From: Clostridia bacterium
GTDB taxonomy: Bacteria; Bacillota; Clostridia; Oscillospirales; CAG-272
Assembly: GCA_017399105.1 (NCBI GenBank)
Contig: JAFQEJ010000025.1
Coordinates: 1-59,067, forward strand
Length of the DNA: 59,067 nt
Direction: 5' to 3'
The first letter of the stretch is position 1; each line of letters starts with the position of its first letter. Made by a program: the position numbers and the translations under genes. Shown piece by piece: positions 8,157-15,747 of the stretch. A model generated the notes under the pieces. The model was not told where the DNA came from, did not search any database, and saw only the letters and a list, made by a program, of their open reading frames with translations.

Positions 8157-8943
8157 GATTAAAAATGTGACAAAAACCTTTAATCCGGGTACAATCAACG
8201 AAAAGGTTGCGCTGAAGGATCTGAATCTGACGCTCAATGACGGTGATTTTGTAACGGTTATCGGCGGAAACGGAGCCGGAAAATCTACCATGCTGAATGC
8301 GATCTCCGGCGTGTGGAAGCCGGACTGTGGAAGCATCATCATCGACGGACAAGATATCACAGCAATGCCGGAATATAAGCGTGCGAAATTTATCGGACGA
8401 GTCTTCCAGGATCCTATGATGGGCACAGCGGCTGACATGGAGATTCAGGAAAATCTCGCGCTGGCAAAGCGCCGCGGAAAAAAGCGCGGACTTCGCTGGG
8501 GGATTACCGGAGCAGAGAAGGAGGAGTATAAAAAGCTTCTCGCTCAGCTTGATCTGGGACTCGAAACACGACTCTCCAATAAAGTCGGTCTGTTGTCAGG
8601 CGGTCAGCGTCAGGCAGTTACACTGCTGATGGCATCCTTAAACAATCCTCGCATTCTTCTTCTTGATGAGCATACCGCTGCACTCGACCCAAAAACTGCA
8701 GAAAAAGTGCTGGCAATCTCTGATAAGATCATCAGAGAGAATCATCTTACAACACTGATGATTACTCATAACATGAAGGACGCGATTAAGCACGGAAATC
8801 GTCTTGTTATGATGCATGAAGGTCACATCATTATCGATGTCAAGGGAGAAGAAAAGCAGAAGCTGAAGGTAGAAGATCTTCTTGATATGTTTACCAAGGC
8901 AAGCGGTTCTGAATTTGCAAGTGACAGAGCGATGCTTTCATGA
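8149..8943 (+). CDS. ABC transporter ATP-binding protein, TrpZ type
   Basis: A 264-residue nucleotide-binding subunit that powers the importer. Walker A is GGNGAGKST (residues 39-47), the signature LSGGQ is at 149-153, and Walker B with catalytic Glu is ILLLDE (169-174), followed by the switch His in MITHNM. AAAGGAGG sits upstream of the ATG, inside the permease gene. All motifs are intact. A perfect 21-bp-stem terminator follows directly, so the operon ends here. Confidence 0.92.
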   Translation: MLEIKNVTKTFNPGTINEKVALKDLNLTLNDGDFVTVIGGNGAGKSTMLNAISGVWKPDCGSIIIDGQDITAMPEYKRAKFIGRVFQDPMMGTAADMEIQENLALAKRRGKKRGLRWGITGAEKEEYKKLLAQLDLGLETRLSNKVGLLSGGQRQAVTLLMASLNNPRILLLDEHTAALDPKTAEKVLAISDKIIRENHLTTLMITHNMKDAIKHGNRLVMMHEGHIIIDVKGEEKQKLKVEDLLDMFTKASGSEFASDRAMLS

Positions 8944-8953
8944 GAAAGAAAAT

Positions 8954-8998
8954 CGAAGTAATAAAGCACCTCATTTTATGAGGTGCTTTATTACTTCG
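8954..8998 (+). terminator. Operon terminator (21-bp stem)
   Basis: A perfect inverted repeat of 21 bases (8954-8974 and 8978-8998) around a TTT loop. The right arm contains GCTTTATTACTT rather than a clean U-tract. Very stable and palindromic, so it may act on both strands. Confidence 0.8.
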
Positions 8999-9003
8999 CA
9001 AAA

Positions 9004-9035
9004 AACATCCCGCATTTGTATAAATGCGGGATGTT
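9004..9035 (-). terminator. Terminator of the corrinoid-protein gene
   Basis: A 14-bp perfect stem (9004-9017 with 9022-9035, loop GTAT). Read on the minus strand it is followed by a run of T, as expected for a Rho-independent terminator after the gene ending at 9055. Confidence 0.88.
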
Positions 9036-9054
9036 GAATTCATAATAGAATTAA

Positions 9055-9696
9055 TTACTGAGCAGCTTTGCAGAATTCGTAAGCAACATCAGCAGCAGAT
9101 GCAGCGTCAGAAGTGTATGCATCAGCACCGATGGACTTGCAGAATGCATCGGTAATGGGAGCGCCGCCAACCATGATCTTAACCTTGTCACGAATACCTT
9201 CAGCAACACAAAGATCAACAACGTCCTTCATAACGCCCATGGTAGTAGTGAGAAGAGCAGAGCAGCAGATAACCTGGCAGCCTTCATTCTTAGCGGCAGC
9301 AACGAACTGCTCGGGAGAAACATCAACACCAAGGTCGACAACATCAATGCCCTTGCCTTCCATCATCATCTTTACGATGTTCTTACCGATGTCGTGAAGG
9401 TCGCCCTTAACGGTACCGATGCAGATCTTGCCTGCAGACTGTACATTCTCGGAAACGAGATGGGGTTTAAGAATATCAACGCCGGCTTTCATAGCGCGAG
9501 CAGCAATAAGTACTTCGGGAACATAAACCTCATTGGTCTTGAACTTTTCACCGATTACACTCATACCGGCGAGAAGCCCCTCTTCAAGAATAACCTTAGC
9601 CTCAATGCCTTCCTCAAGCGCCTGGGGAACGAGCACCTTGATGTCCTTTGCCTTGCCGGCCTGCAGTTTTTCGGAAATTTCAGTTAAAATAGACAT
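9055..9696 (-). CDS. Methyltransferase cognate corrinoid protein (MtaC/MtbC type)
   Basis: A 213-residue cytoplasmic protein that carries a cobalamin-like cofactor between two methyltransferases. The N-terminal helical cap domain (about residues 1-85) contains EEGLLAGMSVIGEKF and the YVPEVLIAARAM segment. The Rossmann B12-binding domain follows, with the cobalt-ligand motif GDLHDIGKN (His101) and the downstream SALLTTTM and MVGGAP motifs. Length and order are standard. RBS is ACGGAGG. No partner methyltransferase, reductive activase or cobalamin riboswitch lies next to it. The only related gene in view is the truncated URO-D family gene at the left end. Confidence 0.93.
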   Translation of the reverse strand: MSILTEISEKLQAGKAKDIKVLVPQALEEGIEAKVILEEGLLAGMSVIGEKFKTNEVYVPEVLIAARAMKAGVDILKPHLVSENVQSAGKICIGTVKGDLHDIGKNIVKMMMEGKGIDVVDLGVDVSPEQFVAAAKNEGCQVICCSALLTTTMGVMKDVVDLCVAEGIRDKVKIMVGGAPITDAFCKSIGADAYTSDAASAADVAYEFCKAAQ

Positions 9697-9755
9697 ATTT
9701 CATACCTCCGTAATTAAATCATTTCTGATTACGAATATTATTATAACATAAAAAA

Positions 9756-9829
9756 ACTCTGAAATATTGTAATAACCCGCGAAAATTGGTAATAATCCGC
9801 TCCATACGGCAATCGTCATATTTCAGAGT
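9756..9829. repeat. 12-bp inverted repeat with internal direct repeats upstream of the corrinoid gene
   Basis: ACTCTGAAATAT (9756-9767) and ATATTTCAGAGT (9818-9829) are perfect inverted repeats 50 bases apart. Between them TAATAACCCGC and TAATAATCCGC form a near-perfect direct repeat. The unit sits upstream of the corrinoid-protein gene, so it may be an operator or a structured RNA. Confidence 0.55.
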
Positions 9830-9965
9830 CAAATCCTAACGGAAATGCCAACAGCTAAAGTCTGAGGCTTAATTTGTAACTCATAAAGATAATTTGATGA
9901 GGGACAATTATATATGCGCATAATAATAAGTGTGCAGGAAAAACAGTAAGATATGGAGATAGACT

Positions 9966-11186
9966 ATGCGTATATACAGAAAAAGGCAGGGCGTGAAAGC
10001 AATCACATTCTGTCTTACGGCACTGATCCTATTTGCCTGTGCGGTTGGTGTCGGTGATTATCTGATTCCCGACAGAATATCGGTTTATACGGGCAGTGAT
10101 CCGAATGATTCACTGTCTTTTGCATCATTAATACCGAATGAACATGAAGCTGTAGCGGTATTCAAAGAAGAAAACCGCGAGGATATTATTTCAGCCACCT
10201 ATACTGCAAATGCCTTTGGAATTATTCCTATAAAAAATGTTGAGGTGAGTCTTTATAAGCAGCTTCGTCTCTGCCCGGGAGGAATGCCATTTGGCGTCAA
10301 GTTTTACACGAAAGGTGTTATTGTAATCGGAACAACAGATGTAGACAGCGCCAAAGGAAAGTTAAATCCTTCGCAGCAGGCAGGAATCCGTGTGAAGGAC
10401 GTAATTACAGAACTGAACGGTAAAGAGGTAACAAGCGCGGAGGATGTAACAAGCGTCATAGAAGCCTGCGCCGGTGAGACCATTCATCTGAAAATCGAAC
10501 GTGATGGTGAATGCTTCGAAACAGATCTGACACCTGTTCTTTCAGCTTCCGAGCAAAAGTATAAAGCCGGTATCTGGATTCGAGACAGTACAGCGGGTAT
10601 CGGAACGGTTACTTTCATAAATCCGGATAATAATACCTTTGCAGGTCTTGGTCATGGTATCTGCGATGTTGACACCGGTACGCTCATGCCGCTGCAGAAA
10701 GGAATAGTGACAGATGTTACCATCAGCGGAATTACCAAAGGGACAGCCGGAGCTCCCGGTGAACTGAAAGGTTATTTCGGCGTAGGCAAAACGGGAGCAC
10801 TGCTTGGTAATACCAATGCGGGAGTATTTGGACTGTTCAATGAAATTGGAGCGGTGAACCGAGACGATACACTTCCCATTGCACTGTGTAATGAGGTGCA
10901 CGAAGGTCCTGCAGAAATCAGATGCACGCTCGATGGAAATACGGTTGGAAGCTATAAAATCGAAATTATGAAGATCAACCCTAACGAGAATGATTTAAAA
11001 AATTTTGTTATTCGTGTCAATGATGAAACACTTCTCGATAAAACAGGCGGCATCGTGCAGGGAATGTCGGGTAGCCCAATTATTCAGGATGGAAAGATCG
11101 TTGGGGCGGTGACGCATGTGCTGATCAACGATCCAACGAAGGGGTATGGGATTTTCATAGAAAATATGCTCGAAGCTGCTGGGTAA
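9966..11186 (+). CDS. spoIVB: SpoIVB sporulation serine peptidase (S55)
   Basis: A 406-residue protein. In sporulating bacteria SpoIVB is secreted from the forespore and cleaves SpoIVFA to switch on pro-sigma-K processing. Features: an N-terminal membrane/signal helix (about 11-30), a PDZ domain (about 105-190, QQAGIRVKDVITELNGKEV), then the S55 peptidase. His230 in GLGHG, Asp353 and Ser368 in GMSGSP fit the catalytic triad; the Asp-Ser spacing of 15 equals that of Bacillus subtilis D363/S378. The C-terminus is HVLINDPTKGYGIFIENML. It is not followed by spo0A as in many Firmicutes. A second copy of its last 22 codons survives at 12463-12531. Confidence 0.95.
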   Translation: MRIYRKRQGVKAITFCLTALILFACAVGVGDYLIPDRISVYTGSDPNDSLSFASLIPNEHEAVAVFKEENREDIISATYTANAFGIIPIKNVEVSLYKQLRLCPGGMPFGVKFYTKGVIVIGTTDVDSAKGKLNPSQQAGIRVKDVITELNGKEVTSAEDVTSVIEACAGETIHLKIERDGECFETDLTPVLSASEQKYKAGIWIRDSTAGIGTVTFINPDNNTFAGLGHGICDVDTGTLMPLQKGIVTDVTISGITKGTAGAPGELKGYFGVGKTGALLGNTNAGVFGLFNEIGAVNRDDTLPIALCNEVHEGPAEIRCTLDGNTVGSYKIEIMKINPNENDLKNFVIRVNDETLLDKTGGIVQGMSGSPIIQDGKIVGAVTHVLINDPTKGYGIFIENMLEAAG

Positions 11187-11190
11187 TCGC

Positions 11191-11220
11191 ATGGCGGGGG
11201 ACTGACTCCCGCCATTTTTT
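11191..11220 (+). terminator. spoIVB terminator
   Basis: ATGGCGGG / CCCGCCAT stem with a 9-base loop followed by six T within ATTTTTTATT. Confidence 0.9.
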
Positions 11221-11272
11221 ATTATAAACAGAAATCTCGCTTTAACGTTGATGCGACGCAAACAAACGGTTA

Positions 11273-11301
11273 TTGTAATATAGAGAGTAAAACGTTATAA
11301 T
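11273..11301 (+). promoter_or_regulatory. Sigma-A promoter of the XRE regulator gene
   Basis: TTGTAA (11273-11278), a 17-base spacer and TATAAT (11296-11301). Confidence 0.75.
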
Positions 11302-11362
11302 ATAAACAGATTCCGGAATTAAAACAAAAAAATATATAAAATAATTTTGGAGGAGGAAATAT

Positions 11363-12469
11363 ATGACTTTGTCATTTGGAAATACTATTAAAGAACTTCG
11401 TGTAAAACGCGGCTTATCACAGGAGAAACTTGCGGAACAGTTAGGCGTTACACCACAATCAGTATCGAAATGGGAACGCAATGAAGGCTATCCAGATATT
11501 ACATTTCTTATTCCTTTATCGGATTTTTTCAATGTTACACTTGATACATTAATGGGAAGAAACGAGGTACAAAGAGAAGCTAATATAAAAGATATCCTTT
11601 CGCAAATCGAACATTATAGACATATAGGAGATCATGAGACAAAAAACAAACTGATAAAAGAAGCATATAAAGAATATCCGTATGATTTTCGTATTGTCAG
11701 TTGGTATATCGTTATTCTCGCAGATGTAGAAGATATTACGGAAAATCAGCGGGAGATAGAACATCTGTGTAATTATATTCTTGCTGAATGTACAGTAGAA
11801 GAACACCGTTACGAAGCGATTGCAATACTCATTGATCTCTATAGTCGCCTAGGTAATTACGATAAAGCAAATGTGTATGTTAATCGGCTTCCGGACATGA
11901 ATTTTTCAAAGGAATTTATGAAGTGTGATATATATCCCAAAGATGATGAACGAAAATATACAGATATAGCATATTATCTCAATAGAGAAGTAGAAAACAT
12001 ATTATGGTTGATTTCCCAGATTGGAGCATATAATCCAACATTAAATAACCATGACAGAATTTCTGTATTGGAACAGGCATGTAAAATCGCAGATGCCGTG
12101 TATCCTGAATTTGATCATTGTATCTGTCACAGCTCAATGGCAGACATATATCTTCTTTTATTCAGATATTATTCAGAAGAGAGTAAATACGAACATGCGC
12201 TGGAATCTTTGCGTAAGGCGTTTATACATGGAAAAGCGATTGATGAAATTTATAATTGTGTAGTTATGCAGACATCTTCAATTTTCATGGGGTACGAATT
12301 TAATATGCAGAAAACGTATGATGGATGCAAATGCAACAGTGTCTGGTGGTTATTTCAACAGTTCAGCGAACCATCATACACATTTGAGCAGTATCATAAC
12401 GATATTGTTTATCAAGAAATTCTTGATGAGTATAGACTGTATGCCGTAGAGGATAAGACTATGTGCTGA
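11363..12469 (+). CDS. XRE-family transcriptional regulator with TPR-like C-terminus
   Basis: A 368-residue cytoplasmic regulator. The HTH_3 domain is at about residues 5-65, with ELRVKRGLSQEKLAEQLGVT then SVSKWERNEGYPDITFL. The rest (about 80-360) is alpha-helical with paired-helix, TPR-like character, e.g. ALESLRKAFIHGKAIDEIYN, probably a signal- or peptide-sensing part. RBS is GGAGGAGG. Codon use is clearly more AT-rich than spoIVB beside it, suggesting acquisition. Its last codons (ATG TGC TGA) run into a duplicated spoIVB 3' end, so the stop codon lies inside homologous spoIVB sequence. No target gene can be named. Confidence 0.85.
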   Translation: MTLSFGNTIKELRVKRGLSQEKLAEQLGVTPQSVSKWERNEGYPDITFLIPLSDFFNVTLDTLMGRNEVQREANIKDILSQIEHYRHIGDHETKNKLIKEAYKEYPYDFRIVSWYIVILADVEDITENQREIEHLCNYILAECTVEEHRYEAIAILIDLYSRLGNYDKANVYVNRLPDMNFSKEFMKCDIYPKDDERKYTDIAYYLNREVENILWLISQIGAYNPTLNNHDRISVLEQACKIADAVYPEFDHCICHSSMADIYLLLFRYYSEESKYEHALESLRKAFIHGKAIDEIYNCVVMQTSSIFMGYEFNMQKTYDGCKCNSVWWLFQQFSEPSYTFEQYHNDIVYQEILDEYRLYAVEDKTMC

Positions 12470-12531
12470 TCAATGATCCCACAAACTATTTCAGAATTTT
12501 TATCGAAAATATACTGAAAGTGGTGGAGTAA
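12463..12531 (+). pseudogene. Remnant of a second spoIVB 3' end
   Basis: The frame reads VLINDPTNYFRIFIENILKV VE then stop, matching the C-terminus of the intact SpoIVB (VLINDPTKGYGIFIENMLEA) 1.3 kb upstream. DNA identity begins sharply near 12457 with ATGTGCTGATCAA. No other part of the peptidase is present. It is followed by its own terminator. It is a fossil of a duplicated spoIVB or of an insertion event that copied the 3' end. Confidence 0.8.
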
Positions 12532-12534
12532 TTC

Positions 12535-12561
12535 AAAGCCGAGGTGAAGAGCCTCGGCTTT
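12535..12561 (+). terminator. Terminator after the spoIVB remnant
   Basis: AAAGCCGAGG (12535-12544) pairs with CCTCGGCTTT (12552-12561), 7-base loop, then CATTT. Confidence 0.75.
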
Positions 12562-12721
12562 CATTTGATGTTTTATTTATATTTCACCCCAACGAACACG
12601 ATAATAAACCACTAAAAGTGGAAGAACGTACAAAAATGCGGTTATTGACTCAAATGTAGTTCTGTGTTATCATAATTCCGGTGACAGAGCCCGTCATAAT
12701 GCATTGCAGAATCATGAAAAT

Positions 12722-12900
12722 TCAGAAAGAGAAAAAATTAATGATTGCAGAAAAATCAAAAAATATCGAAAAGATCGCGATATGACTCAGGAGACACTGG
12801 CGCAAGTGCTTGGTGTGTTGTCTCAGTCAATTTTTTAATGGGAATGCGGTGACGGGGATCCCAATATTACACTGCTGCCTTTTCGGGTTCGGTGATCGAG
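12722..12900 (+). pseudogene. Degenerate XRE helix-turn-helix gene
   Basis: From about 12749 one frame reads RKIKKYRKDRDMTQETLAQV LGVLSQSIF, stop, WECGDGDPNITLLPF, then a second stop. This lines up with an HTH_3 domain (compare LRVKRGLSQEKLAEQLGV ... WERNEGYPDITFL of the intact upstream gene). The in-frame TAA at 12836-12838 replaces the Ser-Lys before Trp, and reading is lost after 12885. No start codon is in frame. Together with the spoIVB remnant it repeats the order spoIVB end, terminator, XRE gene. Confidence 0.75.
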
Positions 12901-13163
12901 AGAACGGATATCATTATCTCGAAAATTCTTTGAACTAAACAAACAATGGGCGGAGATTCCCGATCTGACGCCTCTTGCGCTTGGAAATTCTCTTCTTTCG
13001 GCGATATAAAAATTCTGAAATTAAAGCTGCAATTCAGCTTTCAAACGGTAAAGCAGCACTGTATTTGAAAAGAATTCACTACCACATGCATGAGATTGTG
13101 TGTGCGGTGAAGAGCATTGGCTGTCGATTCTTGAGAGAGGCAAAGCGATCGTAAAGAACTAAA
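12901..13163. other. Non-coding, apparently decayed stretch
   Basis: No convincing gene on either strand. A short hairpin AAAGCTG / CAGCTTT lies near 13022-13041. The sequence probably continues the decayed XRE region. Confidence 0.5.
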
Positions 13164-13193
13164 ATGGGACTGTCGCATACAAATGCGACAGTC
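13164..13193 (-). terminator. Terminator of the substrate-binding protein gene, GGGACTGTCGCAT type
   Basis: GGGACTGTCGCAT pairs perfectly with ATGCGACAGTCCC around ACAA, 13 bases after the stop of the minus-strand gene. The same stem opens the large intergenic repeats at 33039, 40815 and 46084. Confidence 0.85.
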
Positions 13194-13206
13194 CCTTCGG
13201 ATGAAC

Positions 13207-14685
13207 TCAATTACCAAAGAAAAGGTCGAGAGTTTCCTGCATAGCTTCTTTAATTTTAGCTTCATTGGATGCGTACTTTGAAGCAAATGTACCGTTCGAT
13301 TTTGGAAGATTCTGATAAATACTCGATAGACTGCCCCAGTTATACATGATACCAAGATCGATATGACGGTTCCGGAAGATTAAATCGAGCATTTCTGCCG
13401 ATTCTTCATCGTCGGTATATTTACGTTTGAGGGTAACTTCATAATAAGCATTTGTAAGATCTGAGGAATGATAAGCCATAGCCTCAAGAATGACACCACT
13501 GCGTTCGGGATCTGAAGCTGTTGCGGGGATGCAATATACGGTTGCGTTGTTGTACTGAAGTGTAGTGTAGTAGTTTTCCTGATTCTCGCTGTTTTTCGGC
13601 ATAGGAAGAATACCAAGCTCATCTTCCATATCGCGCATTTTGTCAAGTGATGCAAGAGGAGCAATATAATAAAGCGCACGGCCTTCAAGGAAGGTATTTA
13701 CATTTACCTCGGTCCAGATATCTGAATACTTTCCAACATAATCATCTGCACGAATCTGTGCCATGTTGTCTGTTTCAAATTCCATGATGGCATCAAGAAG
13801 GTCAACCATCTTTTGCTCCCCCATTGAAAGATAGGGGATGTCATTTGAATCCTTGTCAGCGGTATATCCACCCGATGCAGTGAAGAGAGCAATGACGCAC
13901 TCATACTGGTTTACAGCACCCCACTGATCTTCGGGAGTGTACTTGCCGTCACCGTTGATGTCGTTTGTAATTTTCTTTGCGTTGTTATGCAGATAAGACA
14001 GTGTCCATTTTCCGTCCGATACTACATCATAGTGATTTTTCATGCTGTTATCCAGTGCGATTTTCTTATTAAAAAGTACAGTCCAAGTCGCTTTATTATC
14101 AGTGATATTGATGTCACCCATGACGGCATACAGCCTATTTGCAACCGAAAAATCTTCTGCGGCACTGGAATCCCACCAAGGCTTATCCAGATTCAATCCT
14201 TCTACCGTATAAAGGTCAACAAGTCCTTTCTCCGAAGCGAGAGTAGCCGAGTTACCGACATTGGTCAGGAATGCGCCGTAGTTGTCCTCGCCGGATTGAA
14301 TCTCTTTTCGGCAAGCCGAGATAACATCGCCTTCATAACGTGCGGAAATGGTAATGTGAAGAAGCTCGGATACTGTAGAATTTCTTTTGAATACAGCATC
14401 ATTGATCGGATCGCCGTTCTGTTCCTCGGCAACAAGATCGGTTGTGACCCATGTGCCCGAATTGTCGCGTGCAATAACGGCGAATTCATATCCGTCATAA
14501 GTAACATCCGGAATTTCAAGTGGCTCACGGGTTTCCGCAGGCAGTTCTGTTTCAGCCGGAGTAGTCGTTATTGCAGTCGTTGTCTCATCGGTGCTGACAG
14601 AACTCGAATCGGAGCAAGATGCCAAAGGACAGATCATCAGAGCTGCGAGAAAAAGGGCAAAAATCTTTCCGTAAATGGATTTCAT
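13207..14685 (-). CDS. Extracellular solute-binding lipoprotein (sugar ABC type), orphan
   Basis: A 492-residue lipoprotein: signal peptide with lipobox LASC (about residues 21-24), then a Thr/Glu-rich linker (about 30-60), then a family-1-like solute-binding fold. Family marks are NGDPINDAVFKRNSTV near the start of the domain, DKPWWDSSAAEDFSVANRLY, and the C-terminal YYEVTLKRKYTDDEESAEMLDL. A calcium-loop-like DINGDGKYTPED sits mid-protein. No permease or ATPase gene is nearby, so it must share a transporter or act as a sensor. A divergent AraC regulator shares the upstream region. A 502-residue paralogue lies at 24576-26084. Confidence 0.85.
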   Translation of the reverse strand: MKSIYGKIFALFLAALMICPLASCSDSSSVSTDETTTAITTTPAETELPAETREPLEIPDVTYDGYEFAVIARDNSGTWVTTDLVAEEQNGDPINDAVFKRNSTVSELLHITISARYEGDVISACRKEIQSGEDNYGAFLTNVGNSATLASEKGLVDLYTVEGLNLDKPWWDSSAAEDFSVANRLYAVMGDINITDNKATWTVLFNKKIALDNSMKNHYDVVSDGKWTLSYLHNNAKKITNDINGDGKYTPEDQWGAVNQYECVIALFTASGGYTADKDSNDIPYLSMGEQKMVDLLDAIMEFETDNMAQIRADDYVGKYSDIWTEVNVNTFLEGRALYYIAPLASLDKMRDMEDELGILPMPKNSENQENYYTTLQYNNATVYCIPATASDPERSGVILEAMAYHSSDLTNAYYEVTLKRKYTDDEESAEMLDLIFRNRHIDLGIMYNWGSLSSIYQNLPKSNGTFASKYASNEAKIKEAMQETLDLFFGN

Positions 14686-14719
14686 ACTGAATCCTCCCTA
14701 ATATTTATTTAATTTCCAC

Positions 14720-14748
14720 TTGTATTTTAACACTATTTAGTGTATAAT
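14720..14748 (+). promoter_or_regulatory. AraC gene promoter with palindromic operator candidate
   Basis: TTGTAT (14720-14725), a 17-base spacer and TATAAT (14743-14748). The palindrome ACACTA-TT-TAGTGT (14730-14743) fills the spacer and touches the -10 box. In the divergent region of a binding-protein gene and its presumed regulator, this is a good operator candidate. Confidence 0.65.
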
Positions 14749-14794
14749 AAAAGACAAAAAAATACGAATATAAGACAAAATTTAGGGTATTGGT

Positions 14795-15604
14795 ATGTTT
14801 CCATTTTACGAAAATAACGGTGAAAAGTGCAAAATAATCAAATTCAACAGTTTGACCTTTCCCGAGCATATACATTCTCATATCGAATACAAAATGCTTA
14901 AAAGCGGACAGCTTCATGTTATTGTCAGCGGCAAGGAATACCTAATGAAAGAGGGAGATTTCTGTGCAATCTTTCCTTATTATCCTCACAATGTCTATAC
15001 CAATAAGGAAGAGAAAAATTCAGGGTTCAACCTGATCGCTCCTGCATCCTATGCGGGCAGTTACTACAGACAGATTACCAATCTGACTCCTGTATCTCCT
15101 ATCATCCCGGCAGAGCAGGTTCATCCCGATATTCGATATATCATGGAACGATTAGAAAATCGACATGCTAACTATATAGACGAAAAACTCGCCGCCGTGA
15201 TGACCGAGCTGATCACAGGACGCATTCTGCAATGCCTTCCGATGGAGAAAAATACCTATAAAGATTCGTATGATCTCACCTATCTTCTGATCGACTATAT
15301 TACTAAAAATTATCTGGAAAATCTTACCCTCGATTCGCTGTCCAAAACCTTCGGAGTCGGAAAATCGCACCTTTCCTATATTTTTTCCAATCGTCTCGGT
15401 ACCAACTTCCGCGATTTTCTCAACAGCTTTCGAATATCCAAAAGCTGTGAGCTTCTCATAAGCACGACTCAAACAATTACAGAAGTATTGCTGGCAAGCG
15501 GATTCGATTCACCTCGCACGTTTAATCGCGTATTCAAAAAATTCTATGGCATGACGCCGAACGAATATCGCTTCTCAGCTTCAAAAATGACAGCTTCAAA
15601 TTAA
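14795..15604 (+). CDS. AraC family transcriptional regulator
   Basis: A 269-residue regulator. The N-terminal cupin-like sensory half (about 1-140) contains FPEHIHSHIEYKMLKSGQ and KEGDFCAIFPYYPHN, the sugar-binding pocket style of AraC. The C-terminal double HTH (about 165-265) has LTLDSLSKTFGVGKSHLSYI and ITEVLLASGFDSPRTFNRVF followed by FYGMTPNEYR. It starts 109 bases from and divergent to the solute-binding lipoprotein gene, so it probably controls that gene in response to a sugar. Confidence 0.92.
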   Translation: MFPFYENNGEKCKIIKFNSLTFPEHIHSHIEYKMLKSGQLHVIVSGKEYLMKEGDFCAIFPYYPHNVYTNKEEKNSGFNLIAPASYAGSYYRQITNLTPVSPIIPAEQVHPDIRYIMERLENRHANYIDEKLAAVMTELITGRILQCLPMEKNTYKDSYDLTYLLIDYITKNYLENLTLDSLSKTFGVGKSHLSYIFSNRLGTNFRDFLNSFRISKSCELLISTTQTITEVLLASGFDSPRTFNRVFKKFYGMTPNEYRFSASKMTASN

Positions 15605-15616
15605 GTAAAACCGCAG

Positions 15617-15658
15617 TATCAGGTATCTGATAATCTTTAGGTACCTGATATTATTTTT
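15617..15658 (+). terminator. Terminator after the AraC gene
   Basis: TATCAGGTA (15617-15625) pairs with TACCTGATA (15642-15650), then TTATTTTTT. Confidence 0.75.
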
Positions 15659-15747
15659 TGAAAAATACTATACAAATAAAGATAATTATGGTATAATAAT
15701 CCTGTTGCTTTTATCGTATTGTATTATTCACACTTCAAGGAGTCAAC

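Noticed and set aside
9697..9965. A cobalamin riboswitch before the corrinoid-protein gene
   Set aside because: No B12-box-like core or long multi-stem leader is visible; only the inverted and direct repeats reported above.
13022..13163. A short coding remnant after the broken XRE gene
   Set aside because: Frames are interrupted and I could not match any of them to a family. It is listed as decayed sequence only.
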